Shown here: positions 8,859 through 18,553 of the stretch, in pieces | How positions within the stretch are numbered: position 1 is the first letter of the stretch | Layout: each line of letters begins with the position of its first letter | Source of the DNA: Halosimplex halobium | GTDB taxonomy: Archaea > Halobacteriota > Halobacteria > Halobacteriales > Haloarculaceae | Direction of reading: 5' to 3' | NCBI RefSeq assembly: GCF_051414055.1 | Contig: NZ_JBLKNX010000019.1 | Location: forward strand, 1 to 64,000 | DNA length: 64,000 nt | Translations under genes and position numbers: made by a program | The notes under the pieces: generated by a model | Database searches by the model: none | What the model was told of the DNA's origin: nothing | The model's input: the letters and a program-made list of their open reading frames with translations, nothing else

Positions 8859-9809
8859 ATGGGACTGTACGAGAGCGTCCGGGCGGTCACGGCGGCCTCC
8901 GGCGACGGCCCGGTCGACTGGACCGCCGTCGCCGACGCCGCGAAGTCCTCGACCGACCCGGGGTCGATCGCGCTCACCCGCGAGGAGGAGGAGGCCTACG
9001 CAGCGGACGTGCGCGACGCACGCGACCGCGTGCGGTCGGTCGGGGAGGTGGCGTTCGACCTGCCGGAGGTCGTCGAGATCCAGAACCGCCACCACTGGAT
9101 CGACGCCAACGTCGCCACCTTCGAGCGGGTGATGCGCCCGCTGGAGGAGCAGGTCACGATGTTCCCGGGCGCCAGCCGCGTCGTCAACACCGGGACGATG
9201 AGCGTCGCGCTCGCCTTTCTCGGCAACAACGTCCTCGGCCAGTACGACCCTCTGCTGCTCGCCGAGGGCGACGACCACGCGCTGTATTTCGTCCACCCGA
9301 ACATCGAGACGGTGGCCGACGCGCTGCAGGTCGACTTCGACCGCTTCCGCCGGTGGATCGCCTTCCACGAGGTGGCCCACGCCGCGGAGTTCGGCGCCGC
9401 GCCCTGGCTCTCGGACCACCTCGAGTCGACGATGGAGGGCGCTGTCGCGGCGCTCGGCGAGGGCACGCTCGACCGCGAGGCCCTGAAGGATCTGGACGCC
9501 ACGATGACCGCCGTGGAGGGGTACGCCGAGCTCGTCATGGACCGGGCGTTCGACGACGAGTACGCCGACCTCCGCGAGAAGGTCGAGGCCCGCCGTCGCG
9601 GCCGCGGCCCGCTCTCGCGCGTGATCCGCCGGCTGCTCGGCCTCGGGATGAAACGCCGCCAGTACGAGCGCGGCAAGGCCTTCTTCGACGCCGTCGCCGA
9701 CGAGCGCGGCCTCGCCGGCGCCGCCGCCGTCTGGGAGTCGCCCGACAACCTCCCGACCGACGCCGAACTCGACGACCCGTCGCTGTGGCTCGCCCGGGTC
9801 GACGCCTGA
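8859..9809 (+). CDS. Zinc-dependent metalloprotease, DUF2342-like
   Basis: A 316-residue predicted zinc hydrolase. The HExxH motif is HEVAH at 170-174, embedded in the family pattern AFHEVAHAAEFGAAPWL, with an upstream FPGASRVVNTGT segment also typical. Relatives are described mostly from actinobacteria as putative hydrolases or F420-biosynthesis-associated proteins; the substrate is unknown. There is no signal peptide, so it should be cytosolic. The ATG at 8859 gives full family length. Confidence 0.85.
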   Translation: MGLYESVRAVTAASGDGPVDWTAVADAAKSSTDPGSIALTREEEEAYAADVRDARDRVRSVGEVAFDLPEVVEIQNRHHWIDANVATFERVMRPLEEQVTMFPGASRVVNTGTMSVALAFLGNNVLGQYDPLLLAEGDDHALYFVHPNIETVADALQVDFDRFRRWIAFHEVAHAAEFGAAPWLSDHLESTMEGAVAALGEGTLDREALKDLDATMTAVEGYAELVMDRAFDDEYADLREKVEARRRGRGPLSRVIRRLLGLGMKRRQYERGKAFFDAVADERGLAGAAAVWESPDNLPTDAELDDPSLWLARVDA

Positions 9810-9840
9810 CCGCCTCGCGACGGGCGGGACGGCCGCCCGG

Positions 9841-11001
9841 TCAACACCGCCGGCGCAGGTACTGCGGCGCCTTCAGTACCCCGTCGAGGTGGTGCGGCTC
9901 GACCTCCGCGGCCGGGAACTCGACCGCCGCGAGGAGCGTCCGGCCGTCGACCGAGACGGCGACCTCCGACGGCTCGAACGGCCGGGACTCCGCGTTCGAC
10001 AGTTCGCGTTCGAGCGGGACGAACTCCTCGTCGACGCAGTCCGGGTCCAGCGGCTCGTCGTAGACCGTGACCTGGCGGTGGACGGCGGTGTCGCCGTCGA
10101 CGGCGAGCGTCGCGCCCGACCCCCGCCTCGAGCCGCCGACGTGGACGGTCGCGGTGACCCCGGGGTCGAGCGCCGACAGCAACCGGGCGAGCGTCGCCGC
10201 CGCCTCGCCGTCGGCGCTCGTCTCGCCGTCACCGTTCGTCTCGCCCGCCCGGTCGTCGACGATGGCCCGGACCGAGTCGAGCGCTGCCGCCCGCGACTCG
10301 TGGAGCCGCGTGTGGACGTAACGGTCGCCACTCACGGCGATCCCCTTGTGGATCCCCTCGCCGACCGGGATCTGCCTGTGGTACACGGCGAGACCGCGGT
10401 GGTCGCCCACCCGCTCGACGGCCGCCTCGTAGTCCGATTCGTAGAGCTGACGGGAGAGTATCGCCCGCTCGACGGCGTCGTCGAAGTTCTCGGACCGGAG
10501 CAGGTCCGCGTCGACGGTCCCCGACGCAGCGAGGCCGACGCGGCCGTGGACGCTGTCCGCCGGGTCGATCGCGCTCCGGTAGGGCTCCGTCGGCAGCCAC
10601 TCGGTCTCGGCCCACGAGCGGGCTACTCGCTCGGGGAGCGCGTCGCGGACCACCCCGAACCGCTCCCGGTCGAAGCCGACGACGCTCTCCCACCCCGACC
10701 GGCCGTCGCTCCCGCTGCCCGCGCCACAGATACCGGTCCCGAACCACCTCGCGTACCCGGGCAGGTCCCCCGGACGCGGGCGTGACGCCGAAGTCGCAGT
10801 CGCCGGGACCGTCGTCCCGTCGGGCGTGGCCGTCGGCGAACGGACGGCCGTCTCGGAACCCGGGGTCGAGGCCGTCGACGGACCCGACTCGCCCCCGTCC
10901 CGAGTCCGGATGCCCAGCGGGTCGGCGTAGGCGAACGCCCCCACGCCGGCGATACCAGCACCGCCCCCGGCGAGTAACTGCCGCCGCGAGATCCCCTCCA
11001 T
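9841..11001 (-). CDS. Uncharacterised Tat-exported protein
   Basis: A 386-residue secreted protein. The N-terminus carries a twin-arginine signal (SRRQLLAGGGAGIAGVGAFA) with no lipobox Cys, followed by a Ser/Thr/Pro-rich linker to about residue 75 and then a folded domain of unknown type. The domain contains repeated beta-strand-like segments and an internal low-complexity insertion (NGDGETSADGEAA). Export by the Tat route is normal for haloarchaeal proteins, which fold before secretion. No family recognised. Confidence 0.75.
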   Translation of the reverse strand: MEGISRRQLLAGGGAGIAGVGAFAYADPLGIRTRDGGESGPSTASTPGSETAVRSPTATPDGTTVPATATSASRPRPGDLPGYARWFGTGICGAGSGSDGRSGWESVVGFDRERFGVVRDALPERVARSWAETEWLPTEPYRSAIDPADSVHGRVGLAASGTVDADLLRSENFDDAVERAILSRQLYESDYEAAVERVGDHRGLAVYHRQIPVGEGIHKGIAVSGDRYVHTRLHESRAAALDSVRAIVDDRAGETNGDGETSADGEAAATLARLLSALDPGVTATVHVGGSRRGSGATLAVDGDTAVHRQVTVYDEPLDPDCVDEEFVPLERELSNAESRPFEPSEVAVSVDGRTLLAAVEFPAAEVEPHHLDGVLKAPQYLRRRC

Positions 11002-11097
11002 GGCCGCCGGATGAACGTCATTCCGTTTATATTTCGGGGGATCGGTCCGGCCGGTCAGTCCGACGGAACGGTCCCAGCAAGTGGAGACGACGGCGTC

Positions 11098-11421
11098 TCA
11101 GCGGTCGGACCGGTCGGTCCGTCCGTCGCGCTCGGCGGTCGTTCCGTCGTCCTCGCCACCGTCGCCGCCGTCGGCGAAGGGGTTCTCCCGCTCGATCCGC
11201 CGCCGCTGGCGGTCCGCCGGCGCGGGGCCGGTCGGGACGACGTACTTCGCGAGCGGGTAGCCGACGAGCATCCCGAGGACGACCGCGCCAGCGGTCTGGA
11301 CCGCCGTCGTCTCGATCTGCAGCGTGATGAGTCCGCCCGACAGGCCGACCAGCAGGGTCGTCCCGTAGACGACCTTCCGGTTGAACGCCGAGCGCTCCTC
11401 CTCGGGGATGGGGCCGACCAT
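11098..11421 (-). CDS. Two-TM membrane protein
   Basis: A 107-residue protein with two adjacent hydrophobic helices (about 17-36 and 42-63) and a basic-then-acidic cytoplasmic tail (RRRIERENPF followed by Asp/Glu/Gly repeats). No enzyme motif is visible. It lies in the same direction as the next two upstream genes with a 37-bp gap, so a shared transcript with the NTF2-like protein is possible. The function is unknown. Confidence 0.75.
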   Translation of the reverse strand: MVGPIPEEERSAFNRKVVYGTTLLVGLSGGLITLQIETTAVQTAGAVVLGMLVGYPLAKYVVPTGPAPADRQRRRIERENPFADGGDGGEDDGTTAERDGRTDRSDR

Positions 11422-11458
11422 CAGCGCTCACTCCCCGAAGCCGGGTTCGTCCCGGCCA

Positions 11459-11920
11459 TCAGAGATCCCTCGCCGTGCTGACGTGCATCGAGACGAACTG
11501 CCACGCGTCGGCGCTCCCGCCGTCCGTAGTAGCCCCGTCTTCGCCGGCCGCAGTAGGCTCGCCTTCGTCGACCCCGTCGGCCGACGAGTCGGCGGCGCCG
11601 CGCAGTTCGAGCGTCCCGGTCCAGCGGGTGTCGAACTCGTAGCGGATCCGCCGTTCGGTGTCGGTCCAGGCGAGCGAGACGCGGTCGCCGAACCAGGCGT
11701 GGCGGTCGCGCTCGGTGACCCACAGGTCGCGACTCCCGACGCTCCAGTCGGTCGTCCGCTCGGTCTGCTCGCGCAGCCCCTCGGCGACGGCGTCGTCGCC
11801 GACGAGCCGCTCGGAGATGCCGACCTTGACGGCGCCGTCGACCGGGGCGAAGAAAGGAGCCAGCGGCTCCCCCTCGCGGAGCGCGTCGTAGTACGCCCGG
11901 ACCCGGTCGGCGGCGCCCAT
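11459..11920 (-). CDS. NTF2-like (SnoaL-type) domain protein
   Basis: A 153-residue soluble protein whose N-terminus (DRVRAYYDALREGEPLAPFF) and later strands (VSLAWTDTERRIRYEFDTRWTGTLEL) resemble the NTF2-like cone fold used by SnoaL/DUF4440 proteins. No catalytic residue is certain. An acidic low-complexity insertion at about 115-140 is unusual. A GTG directly before this ATG overlaps the upstream stop, so either start is possible and the two genes are coupled. Confidence 0.75.
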   Translation of the reverse strand: MGAADRVRAYYDALREGEPLAPFFAPVDGAVKVGISERLVGDDAVAEGLREQTERTTDWSVGSRDLWVTERDRHAWFGDRVSLAWTDTERRIRYEFDTRWTGTLELRGAADSSADGVDEGEPTAAGEDGATTDGGSADAWQFVSMHVSTARDL

Positions 11921-12471
11921 CACTGGAACCCTCTGTCGACGTTCTCGTCGATCAGGTCGTCGAGTTCGGAGTCGAGCAGCTGTTCGGCCTCCTCGAAGGT
12001 GTCCGCGAGGTCGTCGACCCGGTCGGGGCGGCCGTACTGGTCGTACTCCATCGGGCCGTAGGCCGGCGAGTCCAGCGTGTCCATCACGTCCTCGAACAGG
12101 GCGTCGGGCGTCGTCGGCGCGTCGGCGTGGGCCTGGACGACCTCCTCCAGCTCGGAGGCCGCCTCCTCGGCCTCGTCCTCGTCGCCGACGGGCTGGCGGA
12201 CGCCGAACATCCCGCCCTCGCCGGGCTCCGCCGGGAACAGCGGGTCCAGGTCGTCGTCGATCTTGCGGGCGACCTCGGCGCCGACCCCCTGGACCTCGTA
12301 GGGGTTCCTCGCGTAGGTCTTGACGTGGAACACCCCCACGGCGGGGTGGCCGAAGTACAGGTCCTCCCCGATGCCGTTCGCGCGGTCGCCGCCGGCCGCG
12401 CGCCAGCCGGCGGGGTCGGCGTCGCTCTCCACGACGTCTTCCAGGATGTCCTGCCAGTCGCGGACGCGCAT
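11920..12471 (-). CDS. Uncharacterised conserved acidic protein
   Basis: A 183-residue strongly acidic cytosolic protein. It begins MRVRDWQDIL and has a core segment (YFGHPAVGVFHVKTYARNPY) that looks structured, then a Glu/Asp-rich helical tail. I do not recognise the family. The ATG at 12471 is chosen over an upstream ATG because the preceding 48 codons would cross the shared promoter region. It overlaps the NTF2-like gene by one base, forming a probable operon of three. Confidence 0.7.
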   Translation of the reverse strand: MRVRDWQDILEDVVESDADPAGWRAAGGDRANGIGEDLYFGHPAVGVFHVKTYARNPYEVQGVGAEVARKIDDDLDPLFPAEPGEGGMFGVRQPVGDEDEAEEAASELEEVVQAHADAPTTPDALFEDVMDTLDSPAYGPMEYDQYGRPDRVDDLADTFEEAEQLLDSELDDLIDENVDRGFQ

Positions 12472-12663
12472 GTCGGTCGCGGGTAGGCGCCCCCCGTGAA
12501 TGAAGGCATCGGTCGCGGCCACTTCTCCCACCTCGGTCCCCCGACCCGGCCGGGACGCCCCCGCGACTCCGGCGACCGGACGATTGATTATCCGCCCCAC
12601 CTGACAGGTGTACAACTGCCCGGCGACCGCGAGGACGCGGCGCCGGCCGAGGGGGCCACGACG

Positions 12664-14883
12664 GTGTCAGAGACCGAACCGACGGGCGAGACCGGCGACC
12701 CAGCCGCGGGTGTCGACCGCCGCCAGGCCGCGCTCGTCGCGCTCTGTCTGCTCGGGCTGGTCGTCGCCGCGTTCGTCGCGCCCGTCGCGCCCGACGCGGG
12801 GGTCTTCGGGAGCGGCGGGAGCGGCACCGGACCAGGCGACGAGGCCAGGGACGGCAGTGGCGGCAACGATGGGTCCGACGGTGGGACCGGTGACGGTGGC
12901 GAGGGCGGCGCCGGCGGAGGCGGCGCCGGGGGCGAAGGGGACAGTATCGACGGCGGGGGTGACGGCGGGGGCAGCCGCGTCATCGGCGAGGACGGCGAGC
13001 CGATCCCGGTCCCCGGCGGCGACTCGCCCCCCGCGGAACGGGGCTGCGGCGTCGTCGTCGAGAACGAGCCGGTGCCGGGTGGGGTCGTCCGCGTCAGCGT
13101 CTACGACGACCTGGAACCCGCCGAGGGGGTCCCGGTCTGGTTCGGCGACCGCCTGGTCGGCCGGACCGGCCCGGGCGGCCAGGTCGAGGGCCGCGCGCCC
13201 TACACCCGCGAGCTGAACGTCACCGTCCGGGTGCCGGGCGAGGACTGCGAGTTCTTCCGGCGGCCCTACGACACCGGCGGGGGCGCCGAGGGCGCGGCCG
13301 CCGGGAGTGTCGACCTGTCGGGCGCCCGCATCGCATCCGTCGCCGGGGATATCGACCCGCGGGCGCTCGCCGGTGGAGTCGGCGGCGGCGGAGCGGCGGC
13401 CGCACAGGGACAGGAGACCGACGGGAACGACACCGCCGCCTACGAGGTCGACGGCGCAGTCGAGCTCTCGGTGGTCGGCGACCCCTACCCGGGGACGGAC
13501 GTGACCCTCCTCGCGGCAGTGGAGGACGTGCCGATGCGCCGGGCGGCCGTCAGTGTCGACGGCGAGCGTGTCGGCCGGACGACCGCGAACGGGCGGTACG
13601 AGCTCGCGGTTCCGACCGACGCCGAGTCGGTGTCCGTGACCGTCGAGCGCGGCGACTTCTCGGGGTCGCGGACCATCGACGTGTGGGTGCTCGACGCCGC
13701 GGTCCGTCCCCAGGAGGGGCTCCCGGTCCCCGGCGAGCCGGCGCTTGTGACCGCCGCCGCGGGGCCCGAACCAGCGCAGGACGCCCGGGTCGCCCTCGAC
13801 GGAGCGCGGCTGGGGCGCGCCGACGAGAACGGGACGGTCGGGTTCGCGCTGCCGGCGGACCCCAGGGGCACGATCACAGTCCGGACGGGCCGGCAGTCGA
13901 CGACGGTGCCGCTGTGGACCGCCTACGCGTCGACGATACTGGCGAGCGCGCTCCTGGTGGTCGGCGGCGTCGTCGGGACCGGCGTCGCCGCACGTCGCCG
14001 CGGCCGGGGCGCGGCCAGGCGCGTCGCGACGTGGTGGGTCGCGCTGGCCGTCCTGTTCGTCGGCCTCGCCGTCGGCGAGGGGCGCGGGCTGCTCGCCGCG
14101 GCGGGGCTCGTCGCACTCGTCGCCGCGGTCCGTCACCGCCGGGCGGTCGGGGCCGGCGGGCGGACGCTCGCCGAACAGTCGAGCGGGGTCGTCGCCTGGG
14201 CTCGCCGGACCGCGCTCGCGGTCGCCGACGGCGTGGCGGCCGGCCTCGACCGGCTCGCGGCGCTGCTGGGCCGGATCGCGGGTCGCGTCGCCGCCCTCCC
14301 GCTGTCGGTCCGGGGGCTGGCCGCCCGGCTCGGGGCCTGGCTCCGGGCGCTCCCCGGTCGCGCCCGCCGGTCCCTCGCGACCCGTCTCACGCTCCGGCGC
14401 GTCGCGGCCGCCGCGCTCGCGACAGGCCTGCTCGCGGGGCTCACGTACCGGTTCGGCGCCCTCGGCTTGCTCGCCGGGCTGGTCGCGCTCTGGGTCGCAG
14501 TCGTCGCCTACCGCCGGTGGACTCGCGAGGAGTCCGACGCCGATGGCGGAGACGGGACGGACGCTCGCTCCGCGGTCACGACCGGCCGGACCGCGACGGG
14601 GGGCGACGAGGACAGTCCGACGGACCGCTCGATCCGGGCGCTCTGGCGGCGGTTCGCCCGGTGGGTCCTGCCGGGGCAGTGGCGGCAGTCGACGCCGGGC
14701 GAGGTGTCGCGGGCGGCCGTCGAGCGCGGGTGGCCCGAGCGGCCGGTGCGGGCGCTGACCGACGCGTTCCGCGAGGTCGAGTACGGCGACCGGAGCGCCG
14801 ACGACCGGAGCGAGCGGGCTCGCGAGGCCTTCGAGGCCATCGACCACGAGCGGGAGCACCAACGGGAGGGAGAGGAGTCGTGA
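12664..14883 (+). CDS. DUF4129-like membrane protein with beta-sandwich repeats
   Basis: About 739 residues from a GTG start preceded by GAGGGGG. One N-terminal helix (RQAALVALCLLGLVVAAFVAP) precedes a Gly/Asp-rich linker, then extracytoplasmic beta-sandwich units repeating the theme 'D-x-R-V-G-R-T-x-x-N-G', several membrane helices (about 420-480 and 570-615), and a C-terminal cytosolic segment (STPGEVSRAAVERGWPERPV) typical of the DUF4129 tail. It is the first gene of a five-gene operon; its stop overlaps the next GTG. The role is unknown; relatives sit beside transglutaminase-type proteins, absent here. Confidence 0.75.
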   Translation: MSETEPTGETGDPAAGVDRRQAALVALCLLGLVVAAFVAPVAPDAGVFGSGGSGTGPGDEARDGSGGNDGSDGGTGDGGEGGAGGGGAGGEGDSIDGGGDGGGSRVIGEDGEPIPVPGGDSPPAERGCGVVVENEPVPGGVVRVSVYDDLEPAEGVPVWFGDRLVGRTGPGGQVEGRAPYTRELNVTVRVPGEDCEFFRRPYDTGGGAEGAAAGSVDLSGARIASVAGDIDPRALAGGVGGGGAAAAQGQETDGNDTAAYEVDGAVELSVVGDPYPGTDVTLLAAVEDVPMRRAAVSVDGERVGRTTANGRYELAVPTDAESVSVTVERGDFSGSRTIDVWVLDAAVRPQEGLPVPGEPALVTAAAGPEPAQDARVALDGARLGRADENGTVGFALPADPRGTITVRTGRQSTTVPLWTAYASTILASALLVVGGVVGTGVAARRRGRGAARRVATWWVALAVLFVGLAVGEGRGLLAAAGLVALVAAVRHRRAVGAGGRTLAEQSSGVVAWARRTALAVADGVAAGLDRLAALLGRIAGRVAALPLSVRGLAARLGAWLRALPGRARRSLATRLTLRRVAAAALATGLLAGLTYRFGALGLLAGLVALWVAVVAYRRWTREESDADGGDGTDARSAVTTGRTATGGDEDSPTDRSIRALWRRFARWVLPGQWRQSTPGEVSRAAVERGWPERPVRALTDAFREVEYGDRSADDRSERAREAFEAIDHEREHQREGEES

Positions 14884-15770
14884 ACCGCTGGATCGCGGGG
14901 CTGGTCGCCGTGCTGGGGACCGTCGCCATCGGCGCCGCGCTCCTGCTGGCGGTCGCGCTCACGCCGGTGACGGCGTCGGAGGCGGGCGCGGGCGCGCTGG
15001 CCGTCGCGCTGGTCGGCGCCGCGCTCGCGGCCGCCAAACTCTACCGGTCGGGCGCGGACGCCGAGACGGTCGCGCCGGCGCCCTGGGAAGAGGGGGGCGA
15101 GCTGGTCGCGGGGACGCCGGAGGAGACCGCCGACCCGGCGGACGTGACCGGCGCCGAACTCGCGGGACTCGTCGACGAGGCGCGCGAGCGGGCCCGCGAG
15201 GCCGAGACGGTCGAGGAGGGGTTCGCGGTCGTGCGCCGCCCGCTCCGGGAGGCGCTGACCCGCGTCCTCGCGGCCGGCGGCGCCGACCCCGACCAGGTGG
15301 AGGGTGCGCTGGCGACCGGCGCCTGGACGGACGACCGCGTCGCCGCGGCGGTCGTCGACGAGCGGGTCGACCTCCCGCGGGCGTCGCTGTGGGGGCGCCT
15401 GCGCGCCTGGCTGTTCCCCGAGCGGGTCGTCAGGCGCGGGACCGCCCGCGCGGTCGCGGCCATCGACGACGCCGCCGAGCGCGAACTCCCGCCCGTCGTC
15501 GGCGCGGACGCGCCGCGGACGGCCCCGACGGTCGCGCCCGCCATCGGGACTCTCGAGCGGGCCGCCGACGGGACCGTCCAGCGGGCCGGTGCGGTCGAGC
15601 GAGGGCCGAAGCAGGACGGCGGAGACCCGAACGACGACGACGAGGACGCCGTTGGTGACGGGTCCGACACCGACAGCGGCGGCGCACCTGACGACGACGG
15701 GACCCCCGCCGAGGTGGACGAGGCGGACGAGACGGCGGATCTGGTCGGGGAGGTGTGGGATGACGCGTAG
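14880..15770 (+). CDS. Two-TM protein of the DUF58/MoxR operon
   Basis: 296 residues from a GTG that overlaps the preceding stop by four bases (GTGA). Two N-terminal membrane helices (about 4-24 and 33-52) are followed by a cytosolic domain of helices (ELAGLVDEARERAREAETVEEG) and an acidic, probably disordered, C-terminus. This architecture occurs in haloarchaeal DUF58 operons but has no known activity. It overlaps the DUF58 gene by eleven bases, so translation of the set is coupled. Confidence 0.75.
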   Translation: MNRWIAGLVAVLGTVAIGAALLLAVALTPVTASEAGAGALAVALVGAALAAAKLYRSGADAETVAPAPWEEGGELVAGTPEETADPADVTGAELAGLVDEARERAREAETVEEGFAVVRRPLREALTRVLAAGGADPDQVEGALATGAWTDDRVAAAVVDERVDLPRASLWGRLRAWLFPERVVRRGTARAVAAIDDAAERELPPVVGADAPRTAPTVAPAIGTLERAADGTVQRAGAVERGPKQDGGDPNDDDEDAVGDGSDTDSGGAPDDDGTPAEVDEADETADLVGEVWDDA

Positions 15771-17067
15771 GCGGCGGGTCCGCTGGCGCGGGGCGGTCGC
15801 GGCGGCGCTCGTGCTCGCCGTCGCGGGCGTCTGGAACCGAAGCGCGGCGCTGCTGCTCGGGGCCGCTATCCCGCTTGTCTTCGTCGCTTACGGGTCGCTC
15901 TCGACGGTCGACTCCCCGGGGGACCTGGCGGTCAGTCGGACGGTCGACCCGACGCCGGCGCCGCCGGGGCGACCGGTCACGGTCACGCTCACCGCGACCA
16001 ACGAGGGCGACCGGACGCTGTCGGACCTGCGGCTGGTCGACGGGGTGCCCGACGACCTGCAGGTCGTCGACGGGTCGCCGCGGGCGGGGACCACGCTCGA
16101 CCCTGGAGAGTCCTGCACCGTCGAGTACACGGTGGTCGCCCGCCGCGGCGAGTACGACTTCGCCCCGCCGCGGGCGCGTCTCCGGTCGGCCGGCGCCGGG
16201 ATGGTCGCGACGACCGAACCGGCCCCGGCGGGCGACGAGCGGCTGGTCTGCCGGCTGGACGCCGACGCGCCGCCGCTGGCCGAGCGCGGCGACGACTTCG
16301 TCGGCCGGCTCGCGGTCGACCGGCCGGGTCGGGGCGTGCAGTTCCACTCCACCCGGGAGTACCGCCACGGCGACGCCGCCGACCGCATCGACTGGCGGGG
16401 CTACGCCCGCCGCGGCGAACTCGCCACCGTCGAGTACGAGCGGCCCGTGTCGACGACGGTCGTGGTCGTCCTCGACGCCCGCGAGCGCAACCGGGTCGCC
16501 CCGGGGCCCGGTCGGCCGACGGCGGTCGAGCGGTCGGCCTACGCCGCCGTCCGGACCGTCACCGCGCTCATGCGCGCCGGCCACGACGTGGGCCTGGCGG
16601 TCGTCGGCCGCAACGCCAGAGGTCCGGGCGGGCTGGACTGGATCGAACCCGGCGCGGGGTCGGAGCACCGGTCTCGGCTGACCGCGGGCGTCGAGCGCGC
16701 CGTCGAGTACGACGTGGACACGCCGGTCGACGCGACCTACCAGTTCCGGAAGGCCGCCGAGCTCTCGGGCCCGCGGGCGCAGCTGTTGCTCGTCTCGCCG
16801 CTGCTGGACGGACGCCCGGTCGAGGCCGTCGAGACGTGGGCCTCGCTCGACCGGGCGCGGACCGTCCTCTCGCCGGACGTGGTGTCGGCGACGACCGTCG
16901 GCGGGCGGCTGGACGCCGTCCGGCGGCGGACCCGGCTCGCGCGCTGTCAGTCGACCGGGGCCCGGACCATCGACTGGCGGCGCGGCACGCCGCTGGCGCT
17001 CGCGCTGGAGTACGCCCTGGCGGTCGAGGCCAGGCAGTCGGCGGGGACCGCGGGGGGTGGCGCCTGA
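15760..17067 (+). CDS. DUF58 domain protein
   Basis: A 435-residue protein with two membrane helices (12-46), an immunoglobulin-like region with a CARDB-type pattern (VTLTATNEGDRTLSDLRL), and the DUF58 signature (REYRHGDAADRIDWRGYARR) at about 199-218. A degenerate von Willebrand A-type fold follows (VVVVLDARERN) with an incomplete metal-binding motif. DUF58 proteins accompany MoxR ATPases in bacteria and archaea and are thought to be its client adaptors. The stop shares one base with the next ATG. Confidence 0.88.
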   Translation: MTRRRRVRWRGAVAAALVLAVAGVWNRSAALLLGAAIPLVFVAYGSLSTVDSPGDLAVSRTVDPTPAPPGRPVTVTLTATNEGDRTLSDLRLVDGVPDDLQVVDGSPRAGTTLDPGESCTVEYTVVARRGEYDFAPPRARLRSAGAGMVATTEPAPAGDERLVCRLDADAPPLAERGDDFVGRLAVDRPGRGVQFHSTREYRHGDAADRIDWRGYARRGELATVEYERPVSTTVVVVLDARERNRVAPGPGRPTAVERSAYAAVRTVTALMRAGHDVGLAVVGRNARGPGGLDWIEPGAGSEHRSRLTAGVERAVEYDVDTPVDATYQFRKAAELSGPRAQLLLVSPLLDGRPVEAVETWASLDRARTVLSPDVVSATTVGGRLDAVRRRTRLARCQSTGARTIDWRRGTPLALALEYALAVEARQSAGTAGGGA

Positions 17068-18488
17068 TGCCGTTCGGGCCGCGCCTGGACCGGCCCTCGG
17101 CGGTCGGCGACGAGGGCCGCCCGCGGGCGACGAGCCTCGGGATCGCCGCCGTGACCGTCGTCGGCCTCGCCCTGGCGACGGGGTTCGCCGTCGGACAGCC
17201 GACGTTTCTCACGGGGCTGGGACTCGTCGCCGGCCTCGCGACCGCCGGCGTCGCGCTCCTCGACCGGGACACCCTCGGCGAGACGGTGGTCGGACACCTG
17301 CTCTTTCTCCCCGGCGCGGCGCTGCTGGGCGTGCTCGTCGTCGCCACGCCGGGCGACCCCTACCTCGTCGGGGGCTACGCGCTCGCCCTGCTGGGGACGG
17401 CGGCCGCCTGGGCGGACGTGGCCGACGACGACGCGCTGGAGGGGGCGCTCTCGCAGGGTATCCTCTCGTACGTCTTCGGCCTGGTCTGGCTGTTCGGGGC
17501 CGCGATCGCCGTCGCCGCGGGGTATCTCGCCTGGCGGCTCGTCGACAGCACCGTCGCCGCCGAGGACCCCACCGTCGCCGCGATCGGCTTCCTGTTCGTG
17601 CTCGGCGCCGCCCTCGGTGCCGTCCGCCTCTCGCTGGAGGGGATCCCGGTCGTCCAGCTGACGCCCAGGGGCCGGCGCGACGCCGTCCGGACGCGGCTCG
17701 GACGGGTCAGACGATGGCTCGCGGTCGGGGCCGCCGTGACCGTGGGTGTCGGACTCCTCTCGCTGGTGTTTACCGCTACTGACTCGCCCGCCCTCGCACC
17801 GGTCCCAGGCGCGACCGCCGTCGTGTCGGCGCTCACGTCGGCGTTCGTCGTCGGCCCGCTGCTGGCGGTCGGTGCCGTCGCGCTCCTGGCCGCGGGCGCC
17901 GCGGTCGCCGCCCGGCAGGTCACCCAGCGCTACGACGAGCGGAAGACGCGGACGGTCGCGGCCGGCGTCGCAGGCGGCGGCTACCTGGTCGTCCTCCTGT
18001 TCGGCGTCGTCCCGCAAGTGGTCGGGCTCCTCGCCTTCAGCCCCTTCCTCTTTCTCGCCGGCGTGTTGCTCGCGCCGCTGGCGGTGTTTCTCGCGGTCGG
18101 CGCCGCGCTCGTCGCCGTCCGGGTCGACCTGTTCCCCGAGCGGGTCGGCGGCCCCGCGCTCGCGGCCGCCGGGCTCGTCGTCGCGGCCGTCGGCGCCGAC
18201 TCCATGGGCCTGCCCGCGCCGCTCGTGTTCGCAACCGTCGCCGGCGCGCTGGTCGTCTGGGACGCCGGCTCGTTCGGCCTGGGCCTGACCGCCGAACTCG
18301 GCCACCGGCCCGAGACCAGGCGGCTCGAACTGTACCACGGCGTCTTCACCGTCGGGATCGGCGCGGCGGCCGTCCTCGGCGCGACCGCGCTGTACGCCGT
18401 CCGGACGAGCGCCGGGGGCGGCCACACGCTCGCCATGACCGCCGCCGTCGTCGGGACGCTGCTGCTCGGCGCGCTGTTGCGGGGGTGA
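17067..18488 (+). CDS. Polytopic membrane protein of the DUF58/MoxR operon
   Basis: A 473-residue protein with roughly 13-15 predicted membrane helices over its whole length and few charged loops, so an integral cytoplasmic-membrane protein. No transporter signature is visible. It starts one base inside the DUF58 stop codon and ends 65 bp before the MoxR gene. Position suggests it is the membrane core of whatever the MoxR-DUF58 pair remodels; this is inference. Confidence 0.75.
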   Translation: MPFGPRLDRPSAVGDEGRPRATSLGIAAVTVVGLALATGFAVGQPTFLTGLGLVAGLATAGVALLDRDTLGETVVGHLLFLPGAALLGVLVVATPGDPYLVGGYALALLGTAAAWADVADDDALEGALSQGILSYVFGLVWLFGAAIAVAAGYLAWRLVDSTVAAEDPTVAAIGFLFVLGAALGAVRLSLEGIPVVQLTPRGRRDAVRTRLGRVRRWLAVGAAVTVGVGLLSLVFTATDSPALAPVPGATAVVSALTSAFVVGPLLAVGAVALLAAGAAVAARQVTQRYDERKTRTVAAGVAGGGYLVVLLFGVVPQVVGLLAFSPFLFLAGVLLAPLAVFLAVGAALVAVRVDLFPERVGGPALAAAGLVVAAVGADSMGLPAPLVFATVAGALVVWDAGSFGLGLTAELGHRPETRRLELYHGVFTVGIGAAAVLGATALYAVRTSAGGGHTLAMTAAVVGTLLLGALLRG

Positions 18489-18553
18489 CCGGCCGGAGCC
18501 GCCGGCTCCGCCCGAACGCATAGCTTCTTGTCGGTGGGGTCACAGGCGTCGGT

